Origin: Gemmatimonadota bacterium
GTDB lineage: Bacteria; Gemmatimonadota; Gemmatimonadetes; Longimicrobiales; Gaopeijiaceae
NCBI GenBank assembly: GCA_022827345.1
Contig: JAJDTB010000024.1
Span: 55,608 to 119,607 of the forward strand
Direction: 5' to 3'
Length of the DNA stretch: 64,000 nt
Part shown: piece after piece, positions 16,253 through 25,018 of the stretch
Position numbering within the stretch: position 1 is the stretch's first letter
Layout: each line of letters opens with the position of its first letter
Program-made: the position numbers and the translations under genes
The notes under the pieces: model-generated
Seen by the model: the letters and a program-made list of their open reading frames with translations, nothing else
What the model was told of the DNA's origin: nothing
The model's database searches: none

Positions 16253-17517
16253 TGGGAGAGGGCCGGCCGAACCGTACTGCTCCGTCCGTCGCGCTGTGCA
16301 CCGTCGTCTGCCTCGCGGCTGCGCCTGCGGAATGCGAGAGCGGCGGCAGCGGCCAGCCCGCAGCGCCCGACACGACCACGGTAGCGCCGCCACAGACGCT
16401 GTACAGCGATGTCTCCGGCACGCATCTGCCCACCGGCCTTCTGACCGGCCTCAGCATGGACGCGGGCGTCGCCGACCTCGACGCGGACGGCGATCCGGAC
16501 ATCGTGATCGCGAACGAGTTCCGTCCCAACATCCTGCTCCTCAACGACGGGGCAGGGCGTTTCAGCGACGGCAGTTCCCGCTTGCCCGCCGCCAACCGCG
16601 ACTCCGAGGACGTCGGCATTGCCGATTTCGACGGCGACGGCGATCTGGATATCGTGGTCGTCAGCGAGGACGACCGCACAAACGAGCTGTACTTCAACGA
16701 CGGTACGGGCCGCTTCACGGACGAAGGTGCGCGGCTGCCCGTCGAGGGCACCACCAACGGGGTGGTGGTGGCCGACGTGAACGGGGACGGCTTCCCCGAC
16801 ATCCTCTTCGCCAACAACGGCCAGGACGCGGTCATCATCAACGACGGCGCGGGCAACTTCGCCGACGAGACGGCCGAGCGTCTCCCGCGTTCAGCGGACG
16901 TGACCCAGGATCTCGAACTCGGCGACGTGGACGGCGACGGCGACCTGGACCTGATCGTCGCCAATGAGGGGGCCAACGCGCTCTACATCAACGACGGGAC
17001 AGGGCGCTTCAGCGACGAGAGCGCGGCGAGGATCCCGCAGCGCGACGGGGGCGAGGAAACCCGTGAAGCCGACTTCGGCGATGTGGATGGCGACGGCGAC
17101 CTCGACCTCCTCTTTGCCAACGTCTCCGCCTTCGTGGCCGGCGCCGACCCGCGCAACCGCCTTCTGATCAACGACGGGAACGGCTTCTTCGCCGACGAGA
17201 CCTCATCCCGGCTCCCCGCCGCGAGCGCATCGTCCTTCGACGGCGACTTCGCGGATGTCGACGGCGACGGCGACCTGGACATCGTGACCGCCAACGCCGA
17301 TGTCGACCTCAGCGTCGGCCGCATCGCCGACAGCCGCTCCCGCGCCTACCTGAACGACGGCAACGGCGTCTTCACCGACGCCTCGGACGAGGTGTTCGGC
17401 GCCGGCGCCACCGGGACCGGCCTCGACCTGGAGTTCGCGGACTTCGACGGCGACGGGCGGCCGGACTTCTACCTGGCCAGCCGCGGGACGGCGGACCGGC
17501 TTCTGCTGAGGCGCTGA
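16252..17517 (+). CDS. Exported FG-GAP/VCBS repeat protein
   Basis: The 421-residue protein has a hydrophobic N-terminus (VALCTVVCLAAAPAEC) consistent with export. It then has seven FG-GAP/VCBS units carrying calcium-binding DxDxDGxxD loops: DLDADGDPDI, DFDGDGDLDI, DVNGDGFPDI, DVDGDGDLDL (twice), DVDGDGDLDI and DFDGDGRPDF. Between them the phrase NDGxGxF recurs. Such repeats fold into an integrin-alpha-like seven-bladed propeller, which fits exactly seven units. ATG 16252 overlaps the VPS10 protein's TGA by one base, so the two propeller proteins are translationally coupled and may work together at the cell surface. No catalytic domain is visible. Confidence 0.88.
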   Translation: MGEGRPNRTAPSVALCTVVCLAAAPAECESGGSGQPAAPDTTTVAPPQTLYSDVSGTHLPTGLLTGLSMDAGVADLDADGDPDIVIANEFRPNILLLNDGAGRFSDGSSRLPAANRDSEDVGIADFDGDGDLDIVVVSEDDRTNELYFNDGTGRFTDEGARLPVEGTTNGVVVADVNGDGFPDILFANNGQDAVIINDGAGNFADETAERLPRSADVTQDLELGDVDGDGDLDLIVANEGANALYINDGTGRFSDESAARIPQRDGGEETREADFGDVDGDGDLDLLFANVSAFVAGADPRNRLLINDGNGFFADETSSRLPAASASSFDGDFADVDGDGDLDIVTANADVDLSVGRIADSRSRAYLNDGNGVFTDASDEVFGAGATGTGLDLEFADFDGDGRPDFYLASRGTADRLLLRR

Positions 17518-17534
17518 CGGCCGCGGGGATGCAG

Positions 17535-17556
17535 GGGCAGCCGGTTCAGTCTGCCC
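17535..17556. terminator. Weak hairpin between convergent genes
   Basis: GGGCAG (17535-17540) and CTGCCC (17551-17556), with a 10-base loop, lie between the stops of the FG-GAP gene and the minus-strand TonB receptor. There is no T-run. Confidence 0.28.
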
Positions 17557-17584
17557 GCGACCGCGCGCCTGCGACGCCCTCCGT

Positions 17585-20065
17585 TCAATTCCCGACCACG
17601 TTCACCCGCATGTACCAGATACGCCCCGCGACCCCGTAGGGGGACTCGGACGGGTATTCCATCGTCCAGAGCTGGGCCACGGCGTCGTCCGGGAGGCGGT
17701 TCGGCAGCCGGTCCAGCAGGTTGTTGGCTCCAACACCCAGCAGGATGCGGTCGGCCAGCTGAAGGGTGACCTCCATGTCGGCGATCGCCGCCGCATCGAT
17801 CGTGATATTCTGCTCGAAGATGAACGGGGTCGTGACCGAACCGATGTGGTTGACGCCGAACCTCGCTCCGAGACCCCGTGCCGAGCGGATGTCGGCGCTG
17901 ACGCCCACTCGCTGTCCGGGTTGTGACTCTTCAATCAGGGTCTGCTGAGTGGCGCCGATGAAATTCTCGTTCCGGTTGGCGGTGATCTCGGTGCTGTTCC
18001 GGTGGAGGCTGGCCGACAGGTCCGCGGCTCCCCAGTGCATGCCGCGGAATCTCCAGCTCGCGGCCACGTCGAATCCCTGGGTACGCGTGTCGATCGCATT
18101 GGTCCAGAACGCGACCGCGTCGACCGGACGGCCCTGGAATTGAGCGCCTGGCCGCAGTCCGTGGCTCGGATTGAGGCTCTGCGTCAGGGCGATCGCGTCG
18201 GCGACGGCGACTCGGTAGTAGTCCGCGGTCAGGAGCAGGCCGTTGTCGCTGGAATAGACGAACCCGCCGGTGACGCTCACCGATGTCTCGTGATTCAGGG
18301 AACATGCCCCGAAGTCCGCGCAAGCGATTCGGTCCCCCTCGGGCAGGAATCCTGCGCTTACCAGGCCCTCGCTGCCGCCCACGAAGCCGAGGGTGTTGAA
18401 GCCGCGCTGGGGTAGCCGCGGCGCGCGAAAGCCCGTGGAGACCGCCGCGCGCAGAGCCGCACCGGACTCGCCCAGCTCGATTCGCCCGGCCAGCTTGCCG
18501 GTGAGCGAACTGCCCGCGTCGGAGTAACGCTCGAATCGAAGGGCGCCGCTGAGGGTACGCCCGCCCGGCGCGCGCAACTCGATGTCCGCGTACGCTCCTA
18601 CGCTGTTGCGGCCCTGTTCGCTCAGCGAGGCCGAGGCGGGACTGTAGCCCGGATAGCCCTGTATGCCGCAACTCGCGTAGACCGAACCGTCGTTCTGGTG
18701 ATGGGCGGCCGGGAAGCTGCCCGGAGTGTCGCTCGGTCCACAAGCCCACGAGGCCCGGTCGCCAGCCTCCATCCAGTAGGAATCTCGGCGGAATGCGCCG
18801 CCAACGGCCAGAAACGCCGGGGTCGAGCCCACCTCCACCTCACGGGTCGCGTCGGCGTTCAGCGTCCACTGGCGCACGTTCAGCCCACCGCTGAAGGTGT
18901 TGCGGGGTCCGGCATTGGCGGCTATGGAGGCCCCGTCGGCGCCCGGATTGTTCGCCAGGAATTCTGCCGCGTAGGACGGGTTGATCGAATTCGCGGCATC
19001 GAAGGCGAATCGGCCGTGCCCGAAACCGAGGCTGAGGTCGCCCGACCAGCCCCCCATGTCTCCACGCAACCCGGCCACGGCAGACCTGTCGGTCAGGTCC
19101 GACTCCTCGATGGGAAAGAAACCGTCCGGATAGACGTGGCTGACCGTACGCGGGACCCAGTCCGCCTTGCGATACAGGCCGTCGGACACCGCCTCGCGCC
19201 CCGAGTACCCGCCGAAGGCATAGAACTCGGCCGTCTCGCCGAAGGGGATCGCCGCATTGGCCATGAAGCCCGCCCCCTTGTAGTCCGGCTCTCCGTTGCG
19301 CTGCAGCTGGATCACCTTCCCCCCGTCCGCACAGGGGCCGTAGGACGGATCGGGGCCGAAACAGGTCGGCGCCGCGCCCGCCCGATTCGTCACGTTCTGC
19401 CGCGCGACTTCCATGGTGACGTTGAGGAAGCCGTCGCCCAGGGGCGCCCCGGCGTTGGCGGAGGTGAGCAGCCGCATGCCATCACCGCGCGATGTCCGGC
19501 CAAGAAAGGTGGCCGCGCTCACGCCGGTGGCGTCGTCCTTGAGCACGATGTTGATCACGCCGGCAATCGCGTCCGAGCCGTACTGCGAAGCGGCACCCTC
19601 GCGCAGCACCTCGATGCGCTTGATCGCGTGCACGGGAATCGCGCGCAGGTCCGTACCGGTGGTCCCCTGGCCAGCGGCGGCAAGCAGCTTCGCGAATGCA
19701 ACGCCATGCCGCCGCTTGCCGTTGACGAGCACCAGCACCTGGTCGCCATTCATCCCGCGCAGCGTGGCAACGTGAAGGGCGGCACCGTCCCCCGCGGAAA
19801 GGCGCGTCGAGTTGAAAGAGGGAGCGATCCGCCCGAGGACCTCGCCGAGATCGACCTCACCCAACCGGGCGATCTCCTCGGCACCGTAGATGTCGACCGG
19901 AACGGGGAGTGTCGCGGGGTCCGCGACCCCCGCCCTGGAGCCCACCACGACCTCGAGAGCTTCCACATCGAAGACGGTGTCGGGAGGTTCCTGTGCGGCC
20001 CCGTCCTGGACGCAGACCGCCGCGCCGCAGCCTATCACGACGGTTTGGACAAGGGATCTCTTCAT
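17585..20065 (-). CDS. TonB-dependent receptor
   Basis: Outer-membrane receptor of 826 residues; substrate unknown. It has a signal peptide (MKRSLVQTVVIGCGAAVCV...), a TonB-box-like start (DTVFDVEALEVVVGSRAG), a plug domain (about 50-180: GAEEIARLGEVDLGEVLGRI, RGMNGDQVLVLVNGKRRH, IEVLREGAASQYGSDAIAGV) and a 22-strand-type barrel. There is no carboxypeptidase-like N-domain, unlike the ZnuD-like receptor. The barrel holds several Cys-containing loops (for example CFGPDPSYGPCADGG) that may form disulphides. ATG 20065 is preceded by GGAGGAGG at seven-base spacing. It diverges from a DUF5916 protein. The plug wording is closer to receptors for organic ligands in Sphingomonas and Caulobacter than to metal receptors, but that is a loose inference. 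Confidence 0.9.
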   Translation of the reverse strand: MKRSLVQTVVIGCGAAVCVQDGAAQEPPDTVFDVEALEVVVGSRAGVADPATLPVPVDIYGAEEIARLGEVDLGEVLGRIAPSFNSTRLSAGDGAALHVATLRGMNGDQVLVLVNGKRRHGVAFAKLLAAAGQGTTGTDLRAIPVHAIKRIEVLREGAASQYGSDAIAGVINIVLKDDATGVSAATFLGRTSRGDGMRLLTSANAGAPLGDGFLNVTMEVARQNVTNRAGAAPTCFGPDPSYGPCADGGKVIQLQRNGEPDYKGAGFMANAAIPFGETAEFYAFGGYSGREAVSDGLYRKADWVPRTVSHVYPDGFFPIEESDLTDRSAVAGLRGDMGGWSGDLSLGFGHGRFAFDAANSINPSYAAEFLANNPGADGASIAANAGPRNTFSGGLNVRQWTLNADATREVEVGSTPAFLAVGGAFRRDSYWMEAGDRASWACGPSDTPGSFPAAHHQNDGSVYASCGIQGYPGYSPASASLSEQGRNSVGAYADIELRAPGGRTLSGALRFERYSDAGSSLTGKLAGRIELGESGAALRAAVSTGFRAPRLPQRGFNTLGFVGGSEGLVSAGFLPEGDRIACADFGACSLNHETSVSVTGGFVYSSDNGLLLTADYYRVAVADAIALTQSLNPSHGLRPGAQFQGRPVDAVAFWTNAIDTRTQGFDVAASWRFRGMHWGAADLSASLHRNSTEITANRNENFIGATQQTLIEESQPGQRVGVSADIRSARGLGARFGVNHIGSVTTPFIFEQNITIDAAAIADMEVTLQLADRILLGVGANNLLDRLPNRLPDDAVAQLWTMEYPSESPYGVAGRIWYMRVNVVGN

Positions 20066-20303
20066 GGCGACATCCTCCTCCGGCCTGCGTTGTCGAGTCC
20101 TGTGTCACCATACGACGGCGGGACGGCGGATGCACGACATGGACACCGAACTCTGTGCACGTCACGGCGAATACTCCAGCTGTGGCCGACGCCAGCACCA
20201 ACGCAGGCCACAACACCGCCCGGGCTCAACACAGGGGCACTGCGGATTGTCTTATGATGGGTCTACCATTCACCCTTCCCCGCAGGAGGTAGCCAGGCTC
20301 CGC

Positions 20304-22622
20304 ATGTCCGTCGCAAGGCCGCACACCAACGCGATGCCCCGCACTTCCCACAGACGAGGGCTCCTCGTCATGTTCGCCGCGCTCGCTGCATCGATCCTCC
20401 TTTCGCAATCCGCCGCCACCGCCCAGCAGTCCCCGCCTGACCGGGTCAGCGGGAACACCGCCGTCCCCCCAGAGCCCGGGGTCGCCGTCGCGTCGCGCAC
20501 GGTCGACGCGCCCGTGATCGACGGCGTCCCCGACGACGCCGTCTGGCGCACCGCCGCGCCCCTCGCCGACTTCACCCAGCGTGAACCGGCCGACGGCCAG
20601 CCCGCTTCCGAGCCGACCGAGCTCCGCATCCTCTTCGACCAGGACGCCGTGTATGTCGCGGTTTGGGCATACGACTCCCAGGCGAGCGCCATCGTCCCGG
20701 GCGAGTCGATCCGCGACTACGAGGTGACCGACGCCGACGCCGTGATCATGGTCTTCGACACCTACAACGACCAGCAGAACGGCTTCGTCTTCGGCACCAC
20801 GCCCGCCGGGATCGAGTACGACGGGCAGGTCGCCTCGCAGGGCAGCGGCGGTGGCTTCTTCCTCGGCGGCGGCATGAACAACCAGCGCCGCTTCCAGCGT
20901 GGCGCCGGCGGCGGCTTCAACAAGAACTGGGATGGCAGCTGGACCGTCGCCACGTCCCGCGACGCGGACGGCTGGTACGCCGAGTTCCGCATCCCCTTCA
21001 GCACCCTGCGCTACGGGTCGGAGACCGACAGCTGGGGCTTCAACGTCTCCCGCAGGATCCGCCGCCTCAACGAGGAGGACTTCTGGGCCGCCGTCCCCCG
21101 CGAATTCGGACTCTACCGGCTGGACTTCGCCGGACAGCTCTCGGGGGTCGAGCCGCCGTTCCGCCGCTCCGCCACCGTCACGCCCTACGTGCTGGGAGCC
21201 TCGACCCGCGACTACACAGACGCGTCGCAGACCGCGTTCGGGCGGCAGGCCGAGTTCGGGGGCGAGGCCAAGGTGCAGGTCACCCAGGGCATGACCCTCG
21301 ACATGACCGTCAATACGGACTTCGCCCAGGTCGAAGTCGACGACCAGCAGGTCAACCTGACCCGTTTCTCCCTGCTGTTCCCCGAGAAGCGCCCGTTCTT
21401 CCTCGAGAACGCGGGCTTCTTCACAGTCGGGGCAGGGGGCGCCGACCTATTCTTCAGCCGCCGCATCGGCATCTCCGGCGGCCAGCCCGTCCCGATCACT
21501 GGCGGCGGCAGGCTGTCGGGGCGCGTGGCGGGCCTGAACGTGGGTCTCCTGCACATCGAGACCGGCGCCAACGAACTGGCCGATCCCGAACACGCCTACT
21601 CGGTCGCGCGCGTCGCCAAAGAACTCCCCAACCGCTCCCGCGTAGGCGGCCTCTTCGTCAACCGCGCGAGCAGCTTCGCCGGCGACTACAACCGGACCTA
21701 CGCCATCGACGGCAGCGTCGGCCTCGGCGATCAGCTGACCCTCACGTCCTTTGTCGCAAGAACCGACACCCCGGACCTGGACGGCGCCGACGCCGCCTGG
21801 AACCTCACGGCCGCCTGGAGCAGCCGGCGCTTCACGGCCAACGCCACCGTGCGCGAGATCGGCGAGCACTTCAACCCCGAAGTCGGCTTCCTCCCCCGAA
21901 ACGGCCATCGCTACCTGCAGCTCTTCGGCATGTGGACGGCCCGTCCCGCCAGCGTCTTCCGCGAAATCCGCCCCCACGTCTCCTATTTCACCTACCGAAC
22001 CATGCGTACGGGCGTGGAGAACGGCTTCAACGAGTCGGCCCGCTGGCACATCGACAGCCACTGGCAGTGGCACTCCGGCATGGAGCTGCACACCGGGGCG
22101 AACTACGTCACCGAGGGGCTCTACGAGTCGTTCGCGATCCCCGGTACCGATGTCGTCGTGCCCACGGGGACCTACGCGGGCTGGGAGTCGCAGATCGTCT
22201 TCTTCACCGACCAGTCCCGCCCGGTGGCGCTCAACACCCGCTTCAACTGGGGCGCCTTCCTCTCGGGCAGCAAGCGCACCACGACCGCCGACCTCACGCT
22301 GCGCCGCGGCGCCCGCACCAGCGCGGGCCTCCGCCTCGCCTACAACGACGTGATGCTCCCCGAGGGCGACTTCACCGCCACCCTGGCCGGCGTCAACCTG
22401 GGCTACTTCTTCACCCCCCGGATCTACCTCCAGTCTCTCATCCAGTACTCCGACCAGATCGACACCTGGTCCGCGAACGTCCGCTTCGGATGGCTGAACA
22501 CCGCCGGCACCGGCCTCTTCATCGTCTACAACGAGGTGCAGGGGATCGAGTCGCTGACGGGCCCGCTGGGGCGTTCGCTTTACCTTAAGTTCACGCGGCA
22601 GGTCAACGTGTTCGGAGGGTAG
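20304..22622 (+). CDS. CBM9-like / DUF5916 outer-membrane protein
   Basis: The 772-residue exported protein has a signal peptide (RRGLLVMFAALAASILLSQSAATAQ). An N-terminal family-9 carbohydrate-binding-like domain follows (about 50-240: VDAPVIDGVPDDAVWRTA, ELRILFDQDAVYVAVWAYD, WYAEFRIPFSTLRY). The rest is a DUF5916 beta-barrel (FRRSATVTPYVLG, DFAQVEVDDQQVNLTRFSLL, FPEKRPFFLEN, ending LYLKFTRQVNVFGG). A Gly-rich insert (about 175-215) interrupts the first domain. The family is abundant in Gemmatimonadota and Bacteroidota; function is unproven, and sugar or polymer binding is assumed from the fold. ATG 20304 lies 14 bases after AGGAGG (20284-20289), a rather long spacing; ATG 20334 is the alternative. 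Confidence 0.88.
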   Translation: MSVARPHTNAMPRTSHRRGLLVMFAALAASILLSQSAATAQQSPPDRVSGNTAVPPEPGVAVASRTVDAPVIDGVPDDAVWRTAAPLADFTQREPADGQPASEPTELRILFDQDAVYVAVWAYDSQASAIVPGESIRDYEVTDADAVIMVFDTYNDQQNGFVFGTTPAGIEYDGQVASQGSGGGFFLGGGMNNQRRFQRGAGGGFNKNWDGSWTVATSRDADGWYAEFRIPFSTLRYGSETDSWGFNVSRRIRRLNEEDFWAAVPREFGLYRLDFAGQLSGVEPPFRRSATVTPYVLGASTRDYTDASQTAFGRQAEFGGEAKVQVTQGMTLDMTVNTDFAQVEVDDQQVNLTRFSLLFPEKRPFFLENAGFFTVGAGGADLFFSRRIGISGGQPVPITGGGRLSGRVAGLNVGLLHIETGANELADPEHAYSVARVAKELPNRSRVGGLFVNRASSFAGDYNRTYAIDGSVGLGDQLTLTSFVARTDTPDLDGADAAWNLTAAWSSRRFTANATVREIGEHFNPEVGFLPRNGHRYLQLFGMWTARPASVFREIRPHVSYFTYRTMRTGVENGFNESARWHIDSHWQWHSGMELHTGANYVTEGLYESFAIPGTDVVVPTGTYAGWESQIVFFTDQSRPVALNTRFNWGAFLSGSKRTTTADLTLRRGARTSAGLRLAYNDVMLPEGDFTATLAGVNLGYFFTPRIYLQSLIQYSDQIDTWSANVRFGWLNTAGTGLFIVYNEVQGIESLTGPLGRSLYLKFTRQVNVFGG

Positions 22623-22644
22623 AACCAGGGAGGGGGTCAAGGCG

Positions 22645-23136
22645 GTGAGAGACACCTTGGCGCGAGAGTCTTCGAGGTCGGCGCTTCACGCGCGAATCGA
22701 TCGTCTCCACCCCGGGAGCATCAGGCGCTGGGGCACCATGTCGGCCGCGAAGATGGTCTGCCACGTCACCGACCACCTTCACATGGCACTGGGTGACGTC
22801 GAGGTCGCGCCGGCCCCTCTTCAACTCGTGATCGGCGGCAGGAAGATCCCGGTCGGCCGTGGCATGCTCTGGTTCAAGCCATCCCGGGTCCTGATGGTCC
22901 ACTGGCTCCCCTGGCCGAAGGGATGGATCGGCGCCCCACCCGAAACGCTCCGGGCGACGCCGGGCGCTTGGGACGACGACACCGCACGCCTGCACGAAGC
23001 GATCGACCGCGCCGGCGCAACGGATCCGGCGGAAACGTGGGGCGACCATCCGGTCTTCGGCCGGCTCTCGGGCACGGAGTGGGGAAGGATCTGCTGGATG
23101 CATCTCGACTACCACCTGCGGCAGTTTGGAGTCTGA
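22645..23136 (+). CDS. DinB-like DUF1569 protein
   Basis: The 163-residue four-helix-bundle protein of the DinB/DUF1569 type is soluble and cytoplasmic by sequence. Typical elements are [20 protein letters not shown] near residues 28-47 (His ligands), GWIGAPPE, and the C-terminal [12 protein letters not shown]. The His positions match the metal site of DinB-superfamily proteins, some of which are thiol-dependent transferases, but no reaction is known for DUF1569. GTG 22645 has a GGGAGGGGG tract about nine bases upstream. It overlaps or abuts recQ: the recQ ATG lies five bases after its stop, so the two are probably cotranscribed. Confidence 0.8.
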   Translation: MRDTLARESSRSALHARIDRLHPGSIRRWGTMSAAKMVCHVTDHLHMALGDVEVAPAPLQLVIGGRKIPVGRGMLWFKPSRVLMVHWLPWPKGWIGAPPETLRATPGAWDDDTARLHEAIDRAGATDPAETWGDHPVFGRLSGTEWGRICWMHLDYHLRQFGV

Positions 23137-23140
23137 CTGG

Positions 23141-25012
23141 ATGCCTGTCGTCAACGGAGACATCCACGAGGTCCTGCACCGCGTCTTCGGCTTCTCCGGA
23201 TTCATCGGCCAGCAGGAGGCGGTCATCGAGCACACCGCAGCCGGCGGCGACAGCCTGGTGCTGATGCCGACCGGCGGCGGCAAGTCGCTGTGCTACCAGA
23301 TCCCCGCGATCGTCCGCGGCGGGGTGGGCGTGGTCGTCTCGCCCCTCATCGCCCTCATGCGCGACCAGGTCGAAGGGCTCCGCCAGACCGGCGTGCGGGC
23401 CGCGTGCCTCAACTCGACCCTCACCTGGCGCGAGGTGCGCGAGACGGAGGCCGCGGTCGCAGCGGGCCGGCTCGATCTGCTCTACATCGCCCCCGAACGG
23501 CTTCTCGGCGAACGCACGCTGGAGCTGCTGTCACGCACCCGGCTCGCCCTCTTCGCGATCGACGAAGCGCATTGCGTGTCTCAGTGGGGCCACGATTTCC
23601 GTCCCGAATATCTCCAGCTCTCGGCGCTGCCGGAGTTGTTTCCGGATGTTCCGAGGATCGCGCTCACCGCGACGGCCGACGAGCCCACGCGCCGCGAGAT
23701 CGCCACCCGGCTGAGCCTGCGGGATGCCCCCCTCTGGGTCAGCGGCTTCGATCGCCCGAACATCCGCTACCAGGTCGTCCCGAAGAACAACGCCCGGGCC
23801 CAGCTGCGCCGCTTCCTGGAGCGCCACGAAGGCCACGCCGGCATCGTGTACTGCCTGTCTCGGCGCAAGGTCGACGAGACCGCCGAATGGCTTCAGGGCC
23901 TCGGCGTGAACGCGCTGCCGTACCACGCCGGCCTCGACGGGACGACCCGCCAGCGCCACCAGGACCGCTTCGTGCGCGAGGACGGCGTCGTCATCGTGGC
24001 CACGATCGCATTCGGCATGGGCATCGACAAGCCCGACGTGCGCTTCGTGGGCCACCTCGACCTCCCGAAGAGCATCGAAGCCTACTACCAGGAGACGGGC
24101 CGCGCGGGCCGCGACGGCGAGCCCGCCGACGCGTGGATGGTCTACGGGCTGCAGGAGGTCGTCACCCTGCGCAGCATGGTGGAGAACTCCGAGGCGGGCG
24201 AGGCGCGCAAACGGCTCGAGGTGCGCAAGCTCGACGCCATGCTCGGCTACTGCGAGCTCGCGACCTGCCGCCGCCGCACCCTGCTCGCGTACTTCGGCGA
24301 GACCCTGGCCGAGGATTGCGGCAACTGCGACAACTGCCTCACCCCGGTGGCGGTGTGGGACGCCACAGAAGCCTCGCAGAAGGCCATGTCGTGCGTCTAC
24401 CGGACGGGGCAGCGATTCGGCGCCGCGTACCTCACCGATGTCCTGCGCGGCCGCGACACCGAGCGCGTGCGGCGCTTCGGGCACGACCAGCTCCCCACCT
24501 TCGGCGTCGGCGCGGATCTCGACGCCTACCAGTGGCGCTCGGTCTTCCGCCAGCTCGTCGCCCGCGGGTTGCTCAGCGTGGAGATCGAGAAGTACGGCTC
24601 CATCCGGCTCACCGATGCGAGCTGGCCGGTGCTGCGCGGCGAGGCCGAGGTGCACATGCGGATGGAGGTGCGGCCGGCCGCGGCGAGGCGGAAGCGCAAG
24701 GCCAAGGCACCGCCACCGCCCCCCGATCCGGCCACGTGGGACGACGCGCTGTGGGAGGCCCTGCGCAAGCGCCGCACCGAACTCGCGCAGGCCCAAAGCG
24801 TGCCCCCCTACGTCATCTTCCACGACGCGACGCTCAGGGAGATGGTTGCGCGGCGCCCGCGCACGCGGGAAGATTTTGGCGAGCTAACCGGGGTCGGCGA
24901 GACGAAGCTGAGCCGCTACGCCGACGACTTCCTTGTGGTCATCGCGGGGCACGAGACCCGCGCCGAGGCACCCGCCGCCGACCCCCCGGCATCCGCCTCC
25001 ACAACGGGGTGA
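23141..25012 (+). CDS. recQ: ATP-dependent DNA helicase RecQ
   Basis: A 3'-to-5' DNA helicase for recombination and fork repair. The 623-residue protein shows Walker A TGGGKS (Lys48), the DEAH box [18 protein letters not shown], helicase C motifs ([44 protein letters not shown]), the four-Cys zinc site ([17 protein letters not shown]...DCGNCDNC), an RQC winged helix and a C-terminal HRDC domain ([26 protein letters not shown]). A Lys/Pro-rich linker joins RQC and HRDC. ATG 23141 is supported by GGAG at 23128-23131; TTG 23126 is in frame but overlaps the upstream gene. All catalytic motifs are intact. Confidence 0.95.
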   Translation: MPVVNGDIHEVLHRVFGFSGFIGQQEAVIEHTAAGGDSLVLMPTGGGKSLCYQIPAIVRGGVGVVVSPLIALMRDQVEGLRQTGVRAACLNSTLTWREVRETEAAVAAGRLDLLYIAPERLLGERTLELLSRTRLALFAIDEAHCVSQWGHDFRPEYLQLSALPELFPDVPRIALTATADEPTRREIATRLSLRDAPLWVSGFDRPNIRYQVVPKNNARAQLRRFLERHEGHAGIVYCLSRRKVDETAEWLQGLGVNALPYHAGLDGTTRQRHQDRFVREDGVVIVATIAFGMGIDKPDVRFVGHLDLPKSIEAYYQETGRAGRDGEPADAWMVYGLQEVVTLRSMVENSEAGEARKRLEVRKLDAMLGYCELATCRRRTLLAYFGETLAEDCGNCDNCLTPVAVWDATEASQKAMSCVYRTGQRFGAAYLTDVLRGRDTERVRRFGHDQLPTFGVGADLDAYQWRSVFRQLVARGLLSVEIEKYGSIRLTDASWPVLRGEAEVHMRMEVRPAAARRKRKAKAPPPPPDPATWDDALWEALRKRRTELAQAQSVPPYVIFHDATLREMVARRPRTREDFGELTGVGETKLSRYADDFLVVIAGHETRAEAPAADPPASASTTG

Positions 25013-25018
25013 ACCATC

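Noticed and set aside
13028..16393. Very long open frame on the minus strand opposite the VPS10 protein
   Set aside because: It is a GC-driven shadow: its sequence is Val/Ala/Arg/Gly-rich with no domain, whereas the plus frame has a signal peptide and nine Asp-boxes.
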